Assembly (NCBI GenBank): GCA_036346275.1
Contig: CM070722.1
Span: 60,673,524 to 60,737,523 of the forward strand
Source of the DNA: Otatea glauca
Taxonomy: Eukaryota > Streptophyta > Magnoliopsida > Poales > Poaceae
Direction: 5' to 3'
DNA length: 64,000 nt
The notes under the pieces were generated by a model, which made no database searches, was not told the origin of the DNA, and worked only from the letters and a program-made list of their open reading frames with translations. A program made the position numbers and the translations under genes. Below, piece after piece: positions 1 to 11,752 of the stretch (position 1 is the stretch's first letter; each line of letters begins with the position of its first letter).

Positions 1-234
1 CCTGCCTGAAGTTGATTTTAGTTAACTGAAAATTAAAAATTCCTACAACCCATATAGCTAACCACACACCACCAATAAAAGTGTAATCTCTCAGGGCAGT
101 AACTTGGCAGTTCCCCGATCCTCGCCCCCAGTTTTTTTTAAAAAAAATTAAGAGTAATTTAAGATAGATTACATTGTATCTTTCATAAAATAGAAATTAC
201 GAGTAAATATCCATACAGTGGAAATAATATTTAC

Positions 235-3200
235 CCTTTGATTGTCCCAAAGGAAACGCATAAACCTTCCCCATTCATTATTCTGACGATCATCTTCCGG
301 ATCAGGGAGCAGTGAAAATTTTGGGAATTCACTCAGCTGGTATGCCTTACTTGGCACAAACTTAATAATCGACCAAACTGAGGGCCTGTAAAAGGAAAGC
401 ATAAATTACTCTAGTGTTATGACTTTATAGAACACTGGTGCAAATTCAGCCAAGTATGCATACAAATTTCAAAAGTACAAACACGGGATGCTTCCATAAA
501 ATTTAAAAAATATTCCCATCCTTTAGCAATATTAGTCCATTTTCTTGGGATGTGTTGATTTACAATGTTTGTCGATGGACAGAATCAAGAGTTTATTTAT
601 TGCAATAGTTCACTCTCTACCCCTATTTTAGTGCTACAAAAAGAGGTTGAGCAGTTGCATTGCAGTATGTCATTTAATAGGGGAATGTATGGTACAACGT
701 CATTAACTATTTCTTAGTTTGGGTGCCTCCTTAAATCTGTGTGCATGACGGGCTTGAACAAGTTTTGGATTAGACTAGTATTAAACATGAGCACAACAGC
801 ATTGCACGTTATAACAATAGTCAAAAGGCCACCCATCCAAAGCGTTGTGAGTAGCGGAACTATTACTCTCATTGAGAGAGGATGACACTAGGAGCTGGGG
901 CAATTTTTTCTAGTTTATTTCTCACACAATGCCATGCCAACCTAAGGGGTTGGGGTTACATATTTATAGCTGGCCAAGGCAGCCAATCATATACCTAGAT
1001 GCTAGTCTAAGATGCTGTCCTAAAAGCTGTTAAGATGCTGTCCTAAAAGTCATTAAGATCTTGTCCTAAAAGCTAAACAAAGACCAAGTACAACAAAGAC
1101 CCAAGTACAAGACTTATTCCATCATTCTCCCCTAAGTCTTGTGCGTCGTCTTGTGAGACAGTTGGACCATCCGGTTACAGAACAGAGCTCAAGGAACTTG
1201 ATCCTCCCAAGAGGCTTGGTGGCGGAGTCCGCAAATTGGTCTTTGGTGTTGATGTAGCTCGCCTTGATGCTCCTTCCTCCAAGCGACCTCGGATGAAGTG
1301 ATACCTTACCGGATGTGCTTGCTCCGTTCATGGAAAACGGGGTTCTTTGCCAGGGCCAGAGCAGACTTACTGTCCACTCTGAGTTCGACCGCTCAAGTAT
1401 CTCTGCCGAGGAGATCACCAAGCAGTCTAGCAAGCCAGAGCGCCTGAGTCGAAGCGGTGGAGGCCGCTATGTACTCGGCCTCGCAATCGACAGGCCACCA
1501 CTGCCGCTTGACCGATCGCCTAACGAGGCTCTTGCCGAGGAAGAAGAGAATCCCGCCGTGCTTTTGCCGGTGTCGATGTCGCGGCGTGGTCATTGTCGCC
1601 GCATGCGGACAAGGTGTGCCTTCACAGGGTACCTCGGGTAGTAGAGACCGTGGTCGAGAGTCCCCGCAACATAGCGGATGATCCTCTTCACAGCCTGCTG
1701 GTGTTCCGTCGTCGGTATTGCATGAACCGACTAACGTAGCCGACGGAGAATGTCAGGTCCGGCCGTGTGTGGGCGAGGTAGCGAAGGCTTCCCACAAGAC
1801 GCCGATACTGCGTAGCATCCACCTCCTCCGTCGTGCTGTCGCAACTCAGCTTCAGCCTCTCCTCCATCGGGGTGAGAGCCGGGTTGCAGTCGGTGAGCCC
1901 AGCCAGCTCAACGACGCGCTTGGCGAGGGTCGTCTGTCGGCGTGATCCCGGGGTCTCCCTGGTGCACCTCGATCCCCAGGTAGAAGGAGAGAGGCCCCAG
2001 GTCACTCATCTGGAAGATGGCTTTCATCTCTTCCTTGAACGCTGCCACTTCCGCATCCTCGGTGCTGGTGATCACCAAGTCGTCGACGTAGACGCCTACT
2101 AACGAGGCGTTCGCCGCGCCCACCGATGAGCGGCCGGCTCGTCGCGGCTTTGTCCAAGCCCATTCCTTGAGCGTGGAATCAACTTGGCATTCCACGCCCT
2201 CGATCTGCCTCGAGCCATGAGGGCTTGCGCAAGTGCAACACCTTTCCCTCCTGCCGGGATCGCAAATCCCGTGGTGGTGCACATAGACCTCCTCCTTTAA
2301 ATCGCCGTTAAGAAACGCCGACTTGACGTCCATGTGATGAACACGCCCGACCTTCTGGGCGGCCAGCGCAAGGAGGAGTCGCACGGATTCCATCCGTGCC
2401 CGCGAAGCAAGCATCGTCAAGTCGATTCCCTCCGCCGCATGAAACCGCGTGCCACCAAGCGAGCCTTGTGCTTGACGATGGCGCCGGCTTCATCCCTCTT
2501 CAGCTTGAATACCCACTTAAGGGTAATCACGCGGTGACCACGAGGGAGGTCAGCGAGCTCCCAGGTGTGGTTCCTCTCAACCGCGTCCATCTCCGATCGC
2601 ATCGCGCACACGCCAGACGTGTGTCTTTCGGCCTCCGCGATAGACCGAGGCTCGCCTTCGTCGCACGCAAGGTGCAGCTGCACCTCCAGATCGTGAGGCG
2701 CTAGTCCCGGCACCGGCTGGTCTCTGAGAAGGTCCTCCATCGTACGATACCGCAACAGCTCGCCGTCGTGGTGCGCGTCGATCGCTCCTCGTCGTGGGAG
2801 GCGAGTGCGAACTCCACCGGCCGTGCTCGACTCGGCCGGTGTCGGAGTGGTCGTGCCGGAGGTGTGATCGTCGGTCTTTGAGTCGTGGGATTGGAGTCGG
2901 TGGAGACTCGGGGACTAGGGTAGGCGTGCTCGGTGAAGAGGAGCAGCCTACTCCCCCAGCTTCCTTGGAGTGGACGTACTCGACAGTGAAGTCGTTGTAC
3001 GTCGGAGTCGAGTCGTCGGCCGCCGCCTTGTCCCATGCCCATCCTCGCCTTCGTTGAACACTACGTCGCGCGCCGCGCGCTGCACGCCGTGTCCTGGGTC
3101 AAGAATGCGGTGAGGCCTTGAGCCCTCCGCGAGCCGATGAACACCCCGAGTGCTCTCGCCGTCGAGCTTGCCGATATGGCCAAGCTCTTTGGCAAACGCG

Positions 3201-6200
3201 AGGCAACCAAGACCCGTGGGTGGGAGATCGCCGGCTTGCGCCATGCCAAGCCTCGTATGGCGTCTTGCCGCTGAGAGCCTTGGTGGGCGGCGGTTGAGGA
3301 TGTAGACGGCCGTCACCACCGCCTCCCCGTAAAGGCGGTTGGCATTCCCGCCGCTGAGGAGGGCCCGAGCCATCCCCACAACCGCAGTTGCGCCGCTTCG
3401 ACGACGCCGTTCTGCTGCGGGTCAGTATGGCGCGAGTAGTGGCGCTGAACACCTCATCCGCAGCGATCGACGCGACCACCGCCGTGAATTCGCCGCCGTT
3501 GTCGGTCGCGCGATCGCGCAGCTTTGCGGCGCGCGCTGCCTCCAGCAGCGACTGCGCTCGCTGATGGCGTTCAGCGCCTCTCCTTCTGCCGCCGAGGACC
3601 ATCACCCACGTGTAGCGGGAGAGGTCGTCGACGAGCGGCGGAAGTAGCGTCGTTCTCTGGTGTGGCCGGTGTCACGGGCCACACAAGTCCTCGTCACGAG
3701 CTCGAGCCGCTCCTTGGCTCGGAAGCTCGAGTCTTTGAGGAAAGGAGCCGCCTCGCCGTCAATCGCAGACGTCGCAGAATCGCTCCGCGTGGTCGAGGCA
3801 CGGCGGGCCTCGTACCATCTTCATGGCACCAGACGCCTTCAAGGCCTCGAAGTGAAGATGCCCGGCGCGTGCCGCATCGCCACGCTTCGCCGTCCGACGA
3901 GCGGCAAGGCGAGGGTTGTGCAACACGCACGTTGAGGATATAGAGTCGATTGGTGCCTCTGGTTACCTTGGCAAGAAGGCGACGATGGCGATCCCAAATC
4001 CTCATGACTCCATCCTGACCTCCACGCGAACCGTTCTCATCCATCCGCCCCAGTGATGATAGAGTTCCTCAGCGCGGATGTAGTAGACTCCGGTGAGCGA
4101 CTGTGCTCACGGACTTCGGCGTGAAGATGACGGAGCCGACGCCTTGATTTCCACGCGGGGCGTCCCCAAACAGCGACGCCTCGGGCGTTGGAGTCAAGCT
4201 CGGTGAAGAACTCCGTCGACCGGTCATGTGATGGGTGGCACCGGTGTCGAGCACCACCCGCCGGTTTTGTCATTTCGAGCCGTCACCAAGGAAGGCGTGC
4301 GCTCTCGGCTCATCAAGGTGGAGAGAGCCGCGCGCGATGCCGCGCGAGGCGCTCGATGATTGCGTGTGCGAGAGCGGCCTCCTCCTCCTCCGCTTTGTCG
4401 GCGTGGGCTCGACCGCGTCGTGGTGCCGACACTCTCTAGCCCAATGGCCAAGCTTGCCACACGCTTGTGGCGGCGCCGCCTTGTGTCGGCCGTTGCCGGC
4501 GACGCGCCTGGCGCCTCTGCGGACGCCACCCTCGACGCGTCCTCGTGCCCGGCCGGCGCCTCGCGCGCCTTGCGCGGTTTGCCGCACCGGGCGGCCGCTG
4601 TCGAGGAAGGACTCCCTTCTTCCGTCACCACGGCAGCCTCCCATCGCTCCCGAGTGAGATGTAGCTTCCGCCGATGGTAAACGGCCCGAGAGACGTGGCT
4701 CGTCATTGTCGACGACCTATCGCCTCCTCGATCGACATCGTGGAGAGGTCCAGGAGAGACTCTATCGAGCGAGCGATCCGTTTGTACTTCGGGATGCAAC
4801 GGAAGAGCTTCTCGACGGCTCTCTCTCGTTGTAGGTGTCGCCACCAAACCGCACCATCTTCTGCGCAGCAGAGTGTTGAGGCGAGAGCAAAGTCGTCAAC
4901 GTCCTCACCGGCTTGAAGGCGGTGTTCTCCCACTCCTGCGGTGCCCTACGGTGTGGTCTTGCGGCGCGGTCGCTGCCGATGCGTGCCGCAGCAATGGCGT
5001 CCCAGGCCTCCTTGGCGCTTCGCTTCGGGAAAGCGAATCGCATCTCGGGCGGGATCGCGACAATGAGGGCATCCAGGCGCCGTCGATCCTCGTAGTAGTC
5101 GACGCCGCCGTCGAATCGCCTCCCACATATGCCGCGCTGAGCCGCACCTCATCAATGCGGCCCATTCGGCGTAGTTGATCTTGGTGAGGTAGGCCACCCA
5201 CCGCCGGGACCGATGTCACGACAGCGGCTGGATCCCGCGATGACCATGGTACCGATCCGGGAGGAGAGTCGCGCCGCTGAAAAGGCCGCGATCTCCGTCG
5301 ACCGATTGCCGCCGCCGGAGCACCGCCGTAGCGTCGCACTTCCGTCGGGCCGCCGCCGCGCCCGCCCGAGCGCCGTCGGCGCGTCTGCGTCCGTCTCGAT
5401 CGCCGCCACCGCGCCCATGGGGATGCGCGGCTATCCATCGCGCTGCTCGCTCATGTTGCCTCCTCGCCGACCTAAGCTCGTGCGTTGGCGGGAATGGGCT
5501 GCTGGCGCTCTCGCCTCGCAGAGCCTCGAGCTCATCGCGCGCGACGCGCGCATATTCCGCCGCCTGCTTCTACCTCCGCCCTGCTGCTGCCGATTCCGCC
5601 GCCGGCCTTGCGCCGCTCGCCGCCGTCGCTGCGATCATTGCCGCTTGTGTTCCTCTGCGCGGCGACCTCGGCCTCTGCCGGTGCCGCGCGCTCAAGGCGA
5701 CCGAAGGCCGAGGCATTCTTGGACATGGCGTGCTAGTGGGGCATTGCGTGGGAAGAGGCGCCTCGCATTTAACTGTTGCTCGTCATGCGGGAGAGGAGGA
5801 TGAGCGACAACGATCGGTGTTCCTGCTCTGGTGAGGACCGGGAGAGGCGTGGGTAGGTGATGAGCAGAGATGTTTAGGTTGCGGGACAACCGTGCTCGAT
5901 ACCAATTGTGAGTAGCGAACTCTTACTCTCATTGAGAGAGGATGACACTAGGAGTGGGCAATTTTTTCTAGTTTATTTCTCACACAATGCCATGCCAACC
6001 TAAGGGTTGGGGTTACATATTTATAGTGGCCAAGGCACCAAGCATATACCTAGATGTTAGTCTAAGATGCTAGTCTAAGATGTCATCCTAAAAGTCATTA
6101 AGATGCTGTCCTAAAAGCTAAACAAAGACCAAGTACAACAAAGACCCAAGTACAAGACTTATTCCATCAAGCGTAAACTAAATTCAGTGATTGGCGATAG

Positions 6201-7140
6201 TATGCTACAGAAAACATGAAAAAAAATCTTTATTCACCAATAGTTTTGGTCCAAGCTAGTATATGAAGTACTCATTAGAATCACCAGTTGGAAAGATTAT
6301 GATCAACTTACACTTCTATTGGAAGATCACAAACTTTGGTACGGCATATGCTCTTATAATCCTTTTGCAGCAATACATAGTTCAAGCCACCACCTACCAT
6401 AAAAGATATATCCTTTAGGCCAAATTTCTCAGCACTCTGCAGCAAATATATTCTACCACGAACAACATAGTCCGAACACCAAGCTAAAAGAAGCAAACAT
6501 TATTCATAATAGGAGATAAGTGTTAAGTTCAACTTAAGAAAAAACTGGATACATATGTTGACAACTTAGACATTATTTAACTGATAATTTTGGAAACTAC
6601 AGCAACCTGTAATTCTAGAGATTTGCAGATTCTCACTCTTTTAATTTTGAGGCAGTAACAACTGTACTTCAGATCTAAACATTATCCCTTATACATCTTA
6701 ATCAGTACAAATTAACACCTGATACCTTTTCTTATTTTCTTTTGCTTGCTATTTACTGCTATCTTTAGAAAATTACAAATTAGGAATGAGAATTTTGGCA
6801 CTTAGCATGTGTTAGCATGAGCACTGAGCACTTGGACCCTATCTAAGCCTATCATCCATCGGTAAGCAATTACAATACAAGTATAAAACTACAACTGTTA
6901 ATATGGACTTTAACACTAGGAGCATATGTGGTAGATATCAAAATTAATGTACAGGTGGGATTTTGCAATATGTAAAGTTTCGACAGTACAGGTGGACTTG
7001 GTGCAATTTCCTCTTAATTTTTTCAGGGGAGCCTGATGTACAAAAAGAATGTGGCTATGCCATTGTAATATCGACACTCATACAGTCATACCTTCATTTT
7101 CTTGTGATGGCTGATTCAAATCAATCGCTTCATCCCTCAT
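235..7140 (-). CDS. Unrecognised plant gene, 5' part (three coding exons, partial)
   Basis: Three coding exons fit together in phase: 7092-7140 (start ATG at 7140, donor GTATG), 6312-6483 (acceptor TTTTAG, donor GTAAGT) and 235-385 (acceptor TTTACAG, donor GTAAAT). They give 124 codons beginning MRDEAIDLNQPSQENEAW; the gene continues beyond position 1. Visible are an acidic start, a segment with SAEKFGLKDISFMVGGG, and a segment with SLLPDPEDDRQNNEWGR. I do not recognise the family, and no signal peptide or membrane segment is evident. The exon 2-exon 3 intron is about 5.9 kb because it contains a whole Ty1/copia element. An untranslated leader exon and GC-rich promoter lie near 8.6-8.9 kb. 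The three matching phases make a real gene likely, but further small exons could have been missed. Confidence 0.6.
386..845. other. Intron sequence left of the copia element; nothing else seen
   Basis: AT-rich intron sequence of the minus-strand gene up to the target-site duplication AGCGT at 841-845. No exon, MITE or RNA gene recognised. Confidence 0.4.
846..1124 (-). repeat. 3' LTR of copia element A
   Basis: 279 bp, TG...CA ends when read on either strand, near-identical to 5907-6169. It is longer by about 16 bases, mostly through single-base gaps and one variable block of CTAAGATG/CCTAAAAG-like short repeats. Confidence 0.93.
1125..2755 (-). pseudogene. Broken reverse transcriptase and RNase H of copia element A
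   Basis: Copia reverse transcriptase is spread over at least four frames. HTWELADLPRGHRVI and KWVFKLKRDEAG are at 2417-2755; HMDVKSAFLNGDL and the catalytic YVDD in GVYVDDLVIT are at 1908-2420; RRLVGSLRYLAHTRPDL is at 1688-2005. RNase H follows (DCEAEYIAAS at 1393-1593, then TKDQFADSATKPLG at 1122-1433). The motifs are clear, but the frame is lost repeatedly, mostly by small deletions. Confidence 0.9.
3061..3605 (-). pseudogene. Broken integrase region of copia element A
   Basis: Short pieces of copia integrase in changing frames. DNGGEFTA is the second catalytic-Asp region of the DDE core, and pieces with RLYGEAVVTAVYILNRRP and KALSGKTPYEAWHG are typical of the integrase C-terminal half. 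Several frame changes within 550 bases make it non-functional. Confidence 0.8.
4069..5197 (-). pseudogene. Broken gag and protease region of copia element A
   Basis: Frame-shifted gag pieces: 4946-5197 has LTKINYAEWAALM, typical of copia gag N-termini, and 4703-4933 has DLSTMSIEEAIGR. A zinc knuckle remnant (CGKLGHWARECR) is at about 4420-4461, with the first Cys pair altered. The aspartic protease motif LDTGATHHMTG is near 4220-4257. No single frame spans the region. In live elements gag forms the particle and the protease cuts the polyprotein. Confidence 0.85.
5894..5904 (-). other. Primer-binding site of copia element A
   Basis: Minus-strand TGGTATCGAGC directly after the LTR. It matches the usual TGGTATCAGAGC complement of initiator tRNA-Met except for a short change. 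Confidence 0.75.
5907..6169 (-). repeat. 5' LTR of copia element A
   Basis: 263 bp partner of 846-1124. Starts on the minus strand with TGATGGAATAAG and ends CTCACA. The adjacent primer-binding site fixes it as the 5' LTR. Confidence 0.93.
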
Positions 7141-7163
7141 CTCCTTTCCTTCACTTCCTAGAA

Positions 7164-8598
7164 CAGTAACCCATCAAATGAAAAAAAAATATCTCAAAGC
7201 ATAAGACAATGGGCGTACATCCAAACTAAATCAAGCTTATGTGTTACTCTAAACTGGTACATCTCTCTTTAAGTCGAATAAGGAAATCAAAGTAAAACAT
7301 TAAACATAGGTAGCCCAGACATGCACAAAGCATAAACATGTCCACAACAATTCTAAAATAATATATGACCATTATACCAACCAATAGAACCAATAAGACG
7401 ATTTTCTATCCTCAAATTGTACCACAAAAGAAATCCTAATGGGAGAAAATAAGCATTTGAATGCTACTAAGCATTATTAATTGCCCAGATGTAGCATAAT
7501 TAGTTTTCCAAGATCAAACTAGCAGGGAAACTAGACGATTATCCTTCTAATAACACGTGGAAACCACCCTCCCAAGTAATACAACTGCTCATGTAGAAAA
7601 TGCAAAGAACACAAATGGTGCAAACAAGCCAATCCGACAAAGACCAAGCAGGTCAAGCCTCACCCCAAAAGGCCAAACGCCAAAAATTTCAGCAGGCAAA
7701 TCACATACACGGAAATGCCTAATTACATGTCAGAGCATGTGCATCAAGCTACCACCAAACCGCAAAATACCACAGGATACCCCAAATTACTCGAACTAAG
7801 GCAATGCTAAAAAACCTTCAAATAGAGACCATAAACAAGTCAAGTAACAAAGCTCAACCCCAGTACATGTCAATGCAGCCCCAAGGACTTAAACAAGGCT
7901 ATGAATCCTATCGAATGTCCTTCTCACACAACTAAAGATATTGCTCCGATTCCATGAAAGAGAGGCAATTTAAAAGCTCCGATTCCATGAAAAAGAGGCA
8001 ATTTAAAGAAATTTTACGTGCACTATACTAGTAAGTATATGATGGACAATAGAAACCAGATCTAGTCATTGATTTGTTGAAGTTATTCCTACCGCCCTCT
8101 GCCAAAGAAGTATAAATAAATAGTTAATCTGATCCAATAGATCGAAAAAGAATGAACTATCCGTATTAAATTTAATGGCTCGCAATTTAGGTTGCTTATT
8201 ACTTCGATTCCACCCCCAAAGTCCGCAAAAAGAAACCATCTTGAAATTTTAAAAAAAATCCCCGAAAACGAAAATCGAAGAACACAAGTTATTTGTGCGC
8301 ACTCTGCAGAGTAATTTGGCCACCAAAAAATCACAACGACGAGAGAGAAATACACACAAATACATTTTTCCGCAGCCAAAAAAAATATGGAGAAAAAATA
8401 ACATCCGATCACGCACTAACCATTACGCAAGCAAAGCAACCCGTAAGCACGTAAGCCGCACACCAAAGCATCATACGAACACCAAAACCCACTTCGCCTC
8501 GAACACCCCAAACCCCAAGCGCCAACTACGAACAAACACCCCCAAGCACACCACACCACATCCACGCCGCAACAACAGGACGAGAAACCGAGCATTAC
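7164..8598 (-). other. Probable first intron; no gene seen
   Basis: AT-rich sequence between the putative leader exon and the first coding exon. No convincing coding exon on either strand. A short tandem duplication (7942-8009) is the only structure noticed. Confidence 0.4.
7942..8009. repeat. Two-copy tandem repeat of 34 bp
   Basis: Two adjacent near-identical units, each containing GCTCCGATTCCATGAAA and then AGAGGCAATTTAA, lie in the probable first intron. They differ by very few bases, which suggests a recent local duplication. Confidence 0.8.
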
Positions 8599-8890
8599 TT
8601 GGCGCCGTGCAAGCGATACGCCTCGGAGACGCACGCACGCCCGCCCGCCCGCCCGCCCACGAACCCGCGCTAGGGATCCCCGGAGACCTACGTTGGGATC
8701 GGCGACGCAAGAGGCCGGAAGCGAGGAGGGGAGGCGAAGCTAGGGTTTGGTTGGCATTACCCGGCGGGAGCGGAGGAGGGGAGGCGAGGCGAGTGGGAGG
8801 GGGACGTGGGTTTGGAGGGCGGCGGGTTTGGTGCTCGTACTACTACGGAGGAGCATGCGCAGAGGAAGGCGGGGCGGTTGCAGCCTTGGT
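8599..8890 (-). other. Putative 5' leader exon and GC-rich promoter island
   Basis: GC-rich stretch upstream of the minus-strand gene. A candidate non-coding first exon ends at 8599 with donor GTAATG and would join acceptor TTCTAG at 7158, giving an exon starting at 7157 with 17 bases of leader before the ATG at 7140. It contains a CGCC-type tetranucleotide run near 8638-8660. GC-rich leaders with a long first intron are common in grass housekeeping genes. The exon is inferred from splice motifs only. Confidence 0.4.
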
Positions 8891-8910
8891 AATCGGTATT
8901 AGCTTCTCCG

Positions 8911-8917
8911 ATATATA
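8911..8917 (-). promoter_or_regulatory. Candidate TATA box of the unrecognised gene
   Basis: TATATAT on the minus strand just upstream of the GC-rich leader. A start of transcription about 30 bases downstream would fall near 8885. Confidence 0.35.
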
Positions 8918-9040
8918 ATGGCTGCGTTGGAAATGACGGAAATAACCCCGGTGCTGTCTGGACTAATCACGGACCGGACTGGGGCCGTCCAGGCGTCCAC
9001 GCGACAATGTTTTGCCCTTTTTGTTTGGTGAGGTACTTTC

Positions 9041-9267
9041 TGTTGAGAAACCCTAAAAGCTCATTGAAAGTCCATATGGTCCCTTATGCCGAAACCCTAG
9101 ATGAGAGCTATAAAAGGAGGAGGGGGGTCCCCCTATGTACCAGAATTCATTAGCAATAAAGAATTTCCGCTTTCGCTCTCCCTAAACACGTGTCTCTCTC
9201 TCTTTCTGTTCTCCACTTCAGATCTGTTCGGGAACCCCGGACTATTCGATAGCGAGGTTCCTCAACA
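9041..9267 (+). repeat. 5' LTR of copia element B
   Basis: 227 bp, TGTTGAGAAACC...CCTCAACA. Contains a TATA-like CTATAAAAGG near 9110 and AATAAAG near 9156, the expected promoter and polyadenylation signals. Confidence 0.95.
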
Positions 9268-10730
9268 TGTTATCAGCACGAATTACTCTACGGAGATCAG
9301 AATAGAAAAGGTGAGAAAAGGTGGGATTAGCGTTTGAATCTAATCGTTCTTTTCCTATGCATGCATCTATCCTACGTGGCACGGCTACACGAAGAACGCT
9401 CGAAGCGGCTCGGCGCGGCCACAAGATACATGAATTCACCGTTCATCACGAAAAAGAAAGAAAGAAATCAACGGCGCCGGACTTGGCAAGACGCAGCGTC
9501 GCCGACGGCCGCCGCCGCAGCGCCCACCGGCCGCGGCGCGTCGCCGCAGCCGCCTCGCCCGGCCTTTGTACCACCGCCCGACCAAGCGCCGACCACGCCA
9601 GAAGCGTTGGCGCCACGGCCACCATCCGGCGAAGCCGGCCATCGCCGCCGCGGCCGGCGATGCCTCGGCCGCGTGCCGCCGCTGGCCAGACGGCGACGCA
9701 CCGCCGGCCGAACCGCCGCGCTTCGACCGGCCGCGACCGCCGCAGCCGTAGCATCCCGGCTACAGCACCGCACGGCGCAGCTGCCGAAGCCTCCGCGACT
9801 CCGGCCGCCGCTCGACTACAGCAGCTTGGCCGCCGCCGCCGCCAGCACGCTTCGACCGCTCTGCCGTCGATCGCCGGCGCCGCCACCAGCGCCGCGACGG
9901 CCAGCCACGAGGCCGCCGGGCCCTCGCGCGACGCAGCCGCCGCCGCCGCCGCGACGCCCGGCCGCTCCGCGCCGATCTTCTCGCCTCGCCGCTGCAGCCG
10001 GCCGAGGCCGCGCCCGCCGTTCGGCCGGTCGTCGCAGCCTCGCCGAGGCGGCCGGTCCGGCCGGTTCGGCCGCCCGCGAAGATCGCCGCACCCGGCTCGA
10101 GACCGCCCCACGTGACGCTGTCGCCGCCCGACTCGAAGTCGCCGCGCCATGCCATGCGTCGCTGGCAGCCCGCCGAACTTGCACCGACTTCGGTAGCCGC
10201 CGCGCTCGCCCCCCGCCGCCGCCGCCCGTCCGTGCCGCTCCGAGCCGCCGAGCCGCCCCGCCAAGCTCGCATGGAAAGAAAAAGAAAAACGATGGCCTCA
10301 TCGTGCATATGAGGAAGAAACAAGGAAGCAACGCACGGAAAAGAAAAAATGGCGCGCTAGGGAAACCCTAGCATGCGCGGCGATAATGGGCCAAAAGGAG
10401 CGGGCAAGAAGGCCCAGCTAGCCGTCGGCCAGAGAAAAAAAAAAGAAAAAAAAAGAGAAGAAAAGAGAAAGAAAAGAGAAAAAAAAATTGCAGAAAAATT
10501 ACAGAAATTTTTTAAAAATTGCCAGAAAATCAAGAAGATTTATTTGGCTCTGTTTTTAATTTTTCTTGCTTTATTTCTCTATTTTTCGAATTTTCTTTAT
10601 GAATTTTAAATCCGTTGCTTTATTTAATATAATGCAATGCATATGAATTTATTTTTCTTCACTTTATGCTTTTTGCAACCTTTTTTCTACCAGATTACAC
10701 GCAGTAATCTAAACCGAATTTTGAAATCAT
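9268..10730 (+). other. Long GC-rich leader of copia element B
   Basis: About 1.45 kb separates the 5' LTR from the first recognisable gag residues. From about 9465 to 10270 it is extremely GC-rich and rich in CCGCCG, so long open frames occur in several frames on both strands (e.g. 9334-10371 plus, 9446-10264 minus). All encode Ala/Pro/Arg-rich sequence without a recognisable domain. A purine-rich A/G tract follows at about 10433-10490, then AT-rich sequence to gag. It could be an evolved leader or captured host DNA; I see no domain that decides this. Confidence 0.6.
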
Positions 10731-11752
10731 GCGATGTCCGCATTGTGAATCGTGAGTTTGAAGAACGGCCCCACAGTCGTAACTACCTCACTTGGGCATC
10801 GGACGTAAAGATTGTTCTTGGGGCAAGAAGCTCGTTCGTGATTGGTCTAGGGTCCTCGTAGGACACAAAACCTACCGCTGAGCAGAACGATCAAGCTCTG
10901 CATTTTCTCGTGCACCACCTCTCGGCCACCCTAAAGAATGAATATATGGTCGAGGAGAGTGCACTTGAGCTTTGGACCGCACTTGAGCGGTTCGAAAAGC
11001 TCAAGTACACCATCTTGCCCCAAGCACGAAGATTGGGTGCGCTGAGGTTTGCGGACTTCAAAGCAATGGCGAGTACAATTACGCTTGCACGAAATTTGTA
11101 CCAATCTCTCTATGTGGCAAGAAGATCACCGATGAGAAGATTGAGAAAACTCTCTACCTTCCACCCTAATGCTATCCGAGTGCACGCACTATCGTCCGGG
11201 CGCATACAAGGAGTATAGCGAATCGATTGATGTAATGCAAGTTCGGAATCGCAAGACGATGTTCTACGCAAGAACTATATCTCGCACCACCGACGCGAGG
11301 CACCGCATCAAGTCAATGCCAATAGCTACAAGGTGAGAAAGCCCACTCATAGAAAGAAGGGCAAGCGGTGGAAAAGAGAGGCCCTGTGCCAAAGGAAAGT
11401 CCAAAGCCCTGTGAAGAGGATGACAAAGAAAAGACGCACGCCAAGTCGTATGGACAGCAGAACGGACGTGCTTCAAGTGTGGCACTTGGGGACATTGGTC
11501 GAAGATATGTCGAGAATCCAAGGAAGCGATCAACGCATATCGTGGCTAAGAAGAAGGCAAAGGAAAACGCCCAGAGGCGCGCTTCGCCAACATCGGTGAA
11601 GATGATGTCATGGATGTAGACACCCCACTTGCCTCATCCTCACGAATAGCACGGACATCGATCTCGCAGCCATGATTATGGCAAATGAAGAGAAAACTTC
11701 TGCAGATAATATAGAAGCAGAAATTAATGCATATTTTACAGATTCTGTTTAA
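10730..11752 (+). pseudogene. gag of copia element B (frameshifted)
   Basis: Starts with copia gag motifs (NYLTWASDVKIVLGAR at about 10780-10830). It passes through several frames with KKITDE and STFHPNA near 11120-11170, and reaches a complete zinc knuckle at about 11468-11509 (CFKCGTWGHWSKIC, a C-x2-C-x4-H-x4-C). It ends in INAYFTDSV and a TAA at 11750-11752. The small indels between these blocks break the frame. Gag would coat the element RNA. Confidence 0.85.

Larger units (their letters stand above)
846..6169 (-). mobile_element. Ty1/copia LTR retrotransposon in an intron (TSD AGCGT)
   Basis: Complete but decayed element of 5,324 bp in minus orientation, flanked by AGCGT at 841-845 and 6170-6174. 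Two LTRs (846-1124 and 5907-6169) bound it. A tRNA-Met-type primer-binding site lies just inside the right-hand (5') LTR and a purine tract (AGGGGAGAA) just inside the left-hand (3') LTR. Internal order on the minus strand is gag, zinc knuckle, protease, integrase, reverse transcriptase, RNase H, which defines Ty1/copia. All reading frames are broken by many small indels, so it cannot be autonomous. It shares orientation with the host gene, inside whose intron it sits. Confidence 0.95.

Noticed and set aside
9334..10371. Open frame of 345 codons in the GC-rich leader and overlapping long frames on both strands
   Set aside because: Stop codons are rare in such GC-rich DNA. There is no domain or sensible start, and the stretch lies in the leader of a retrotransposon.
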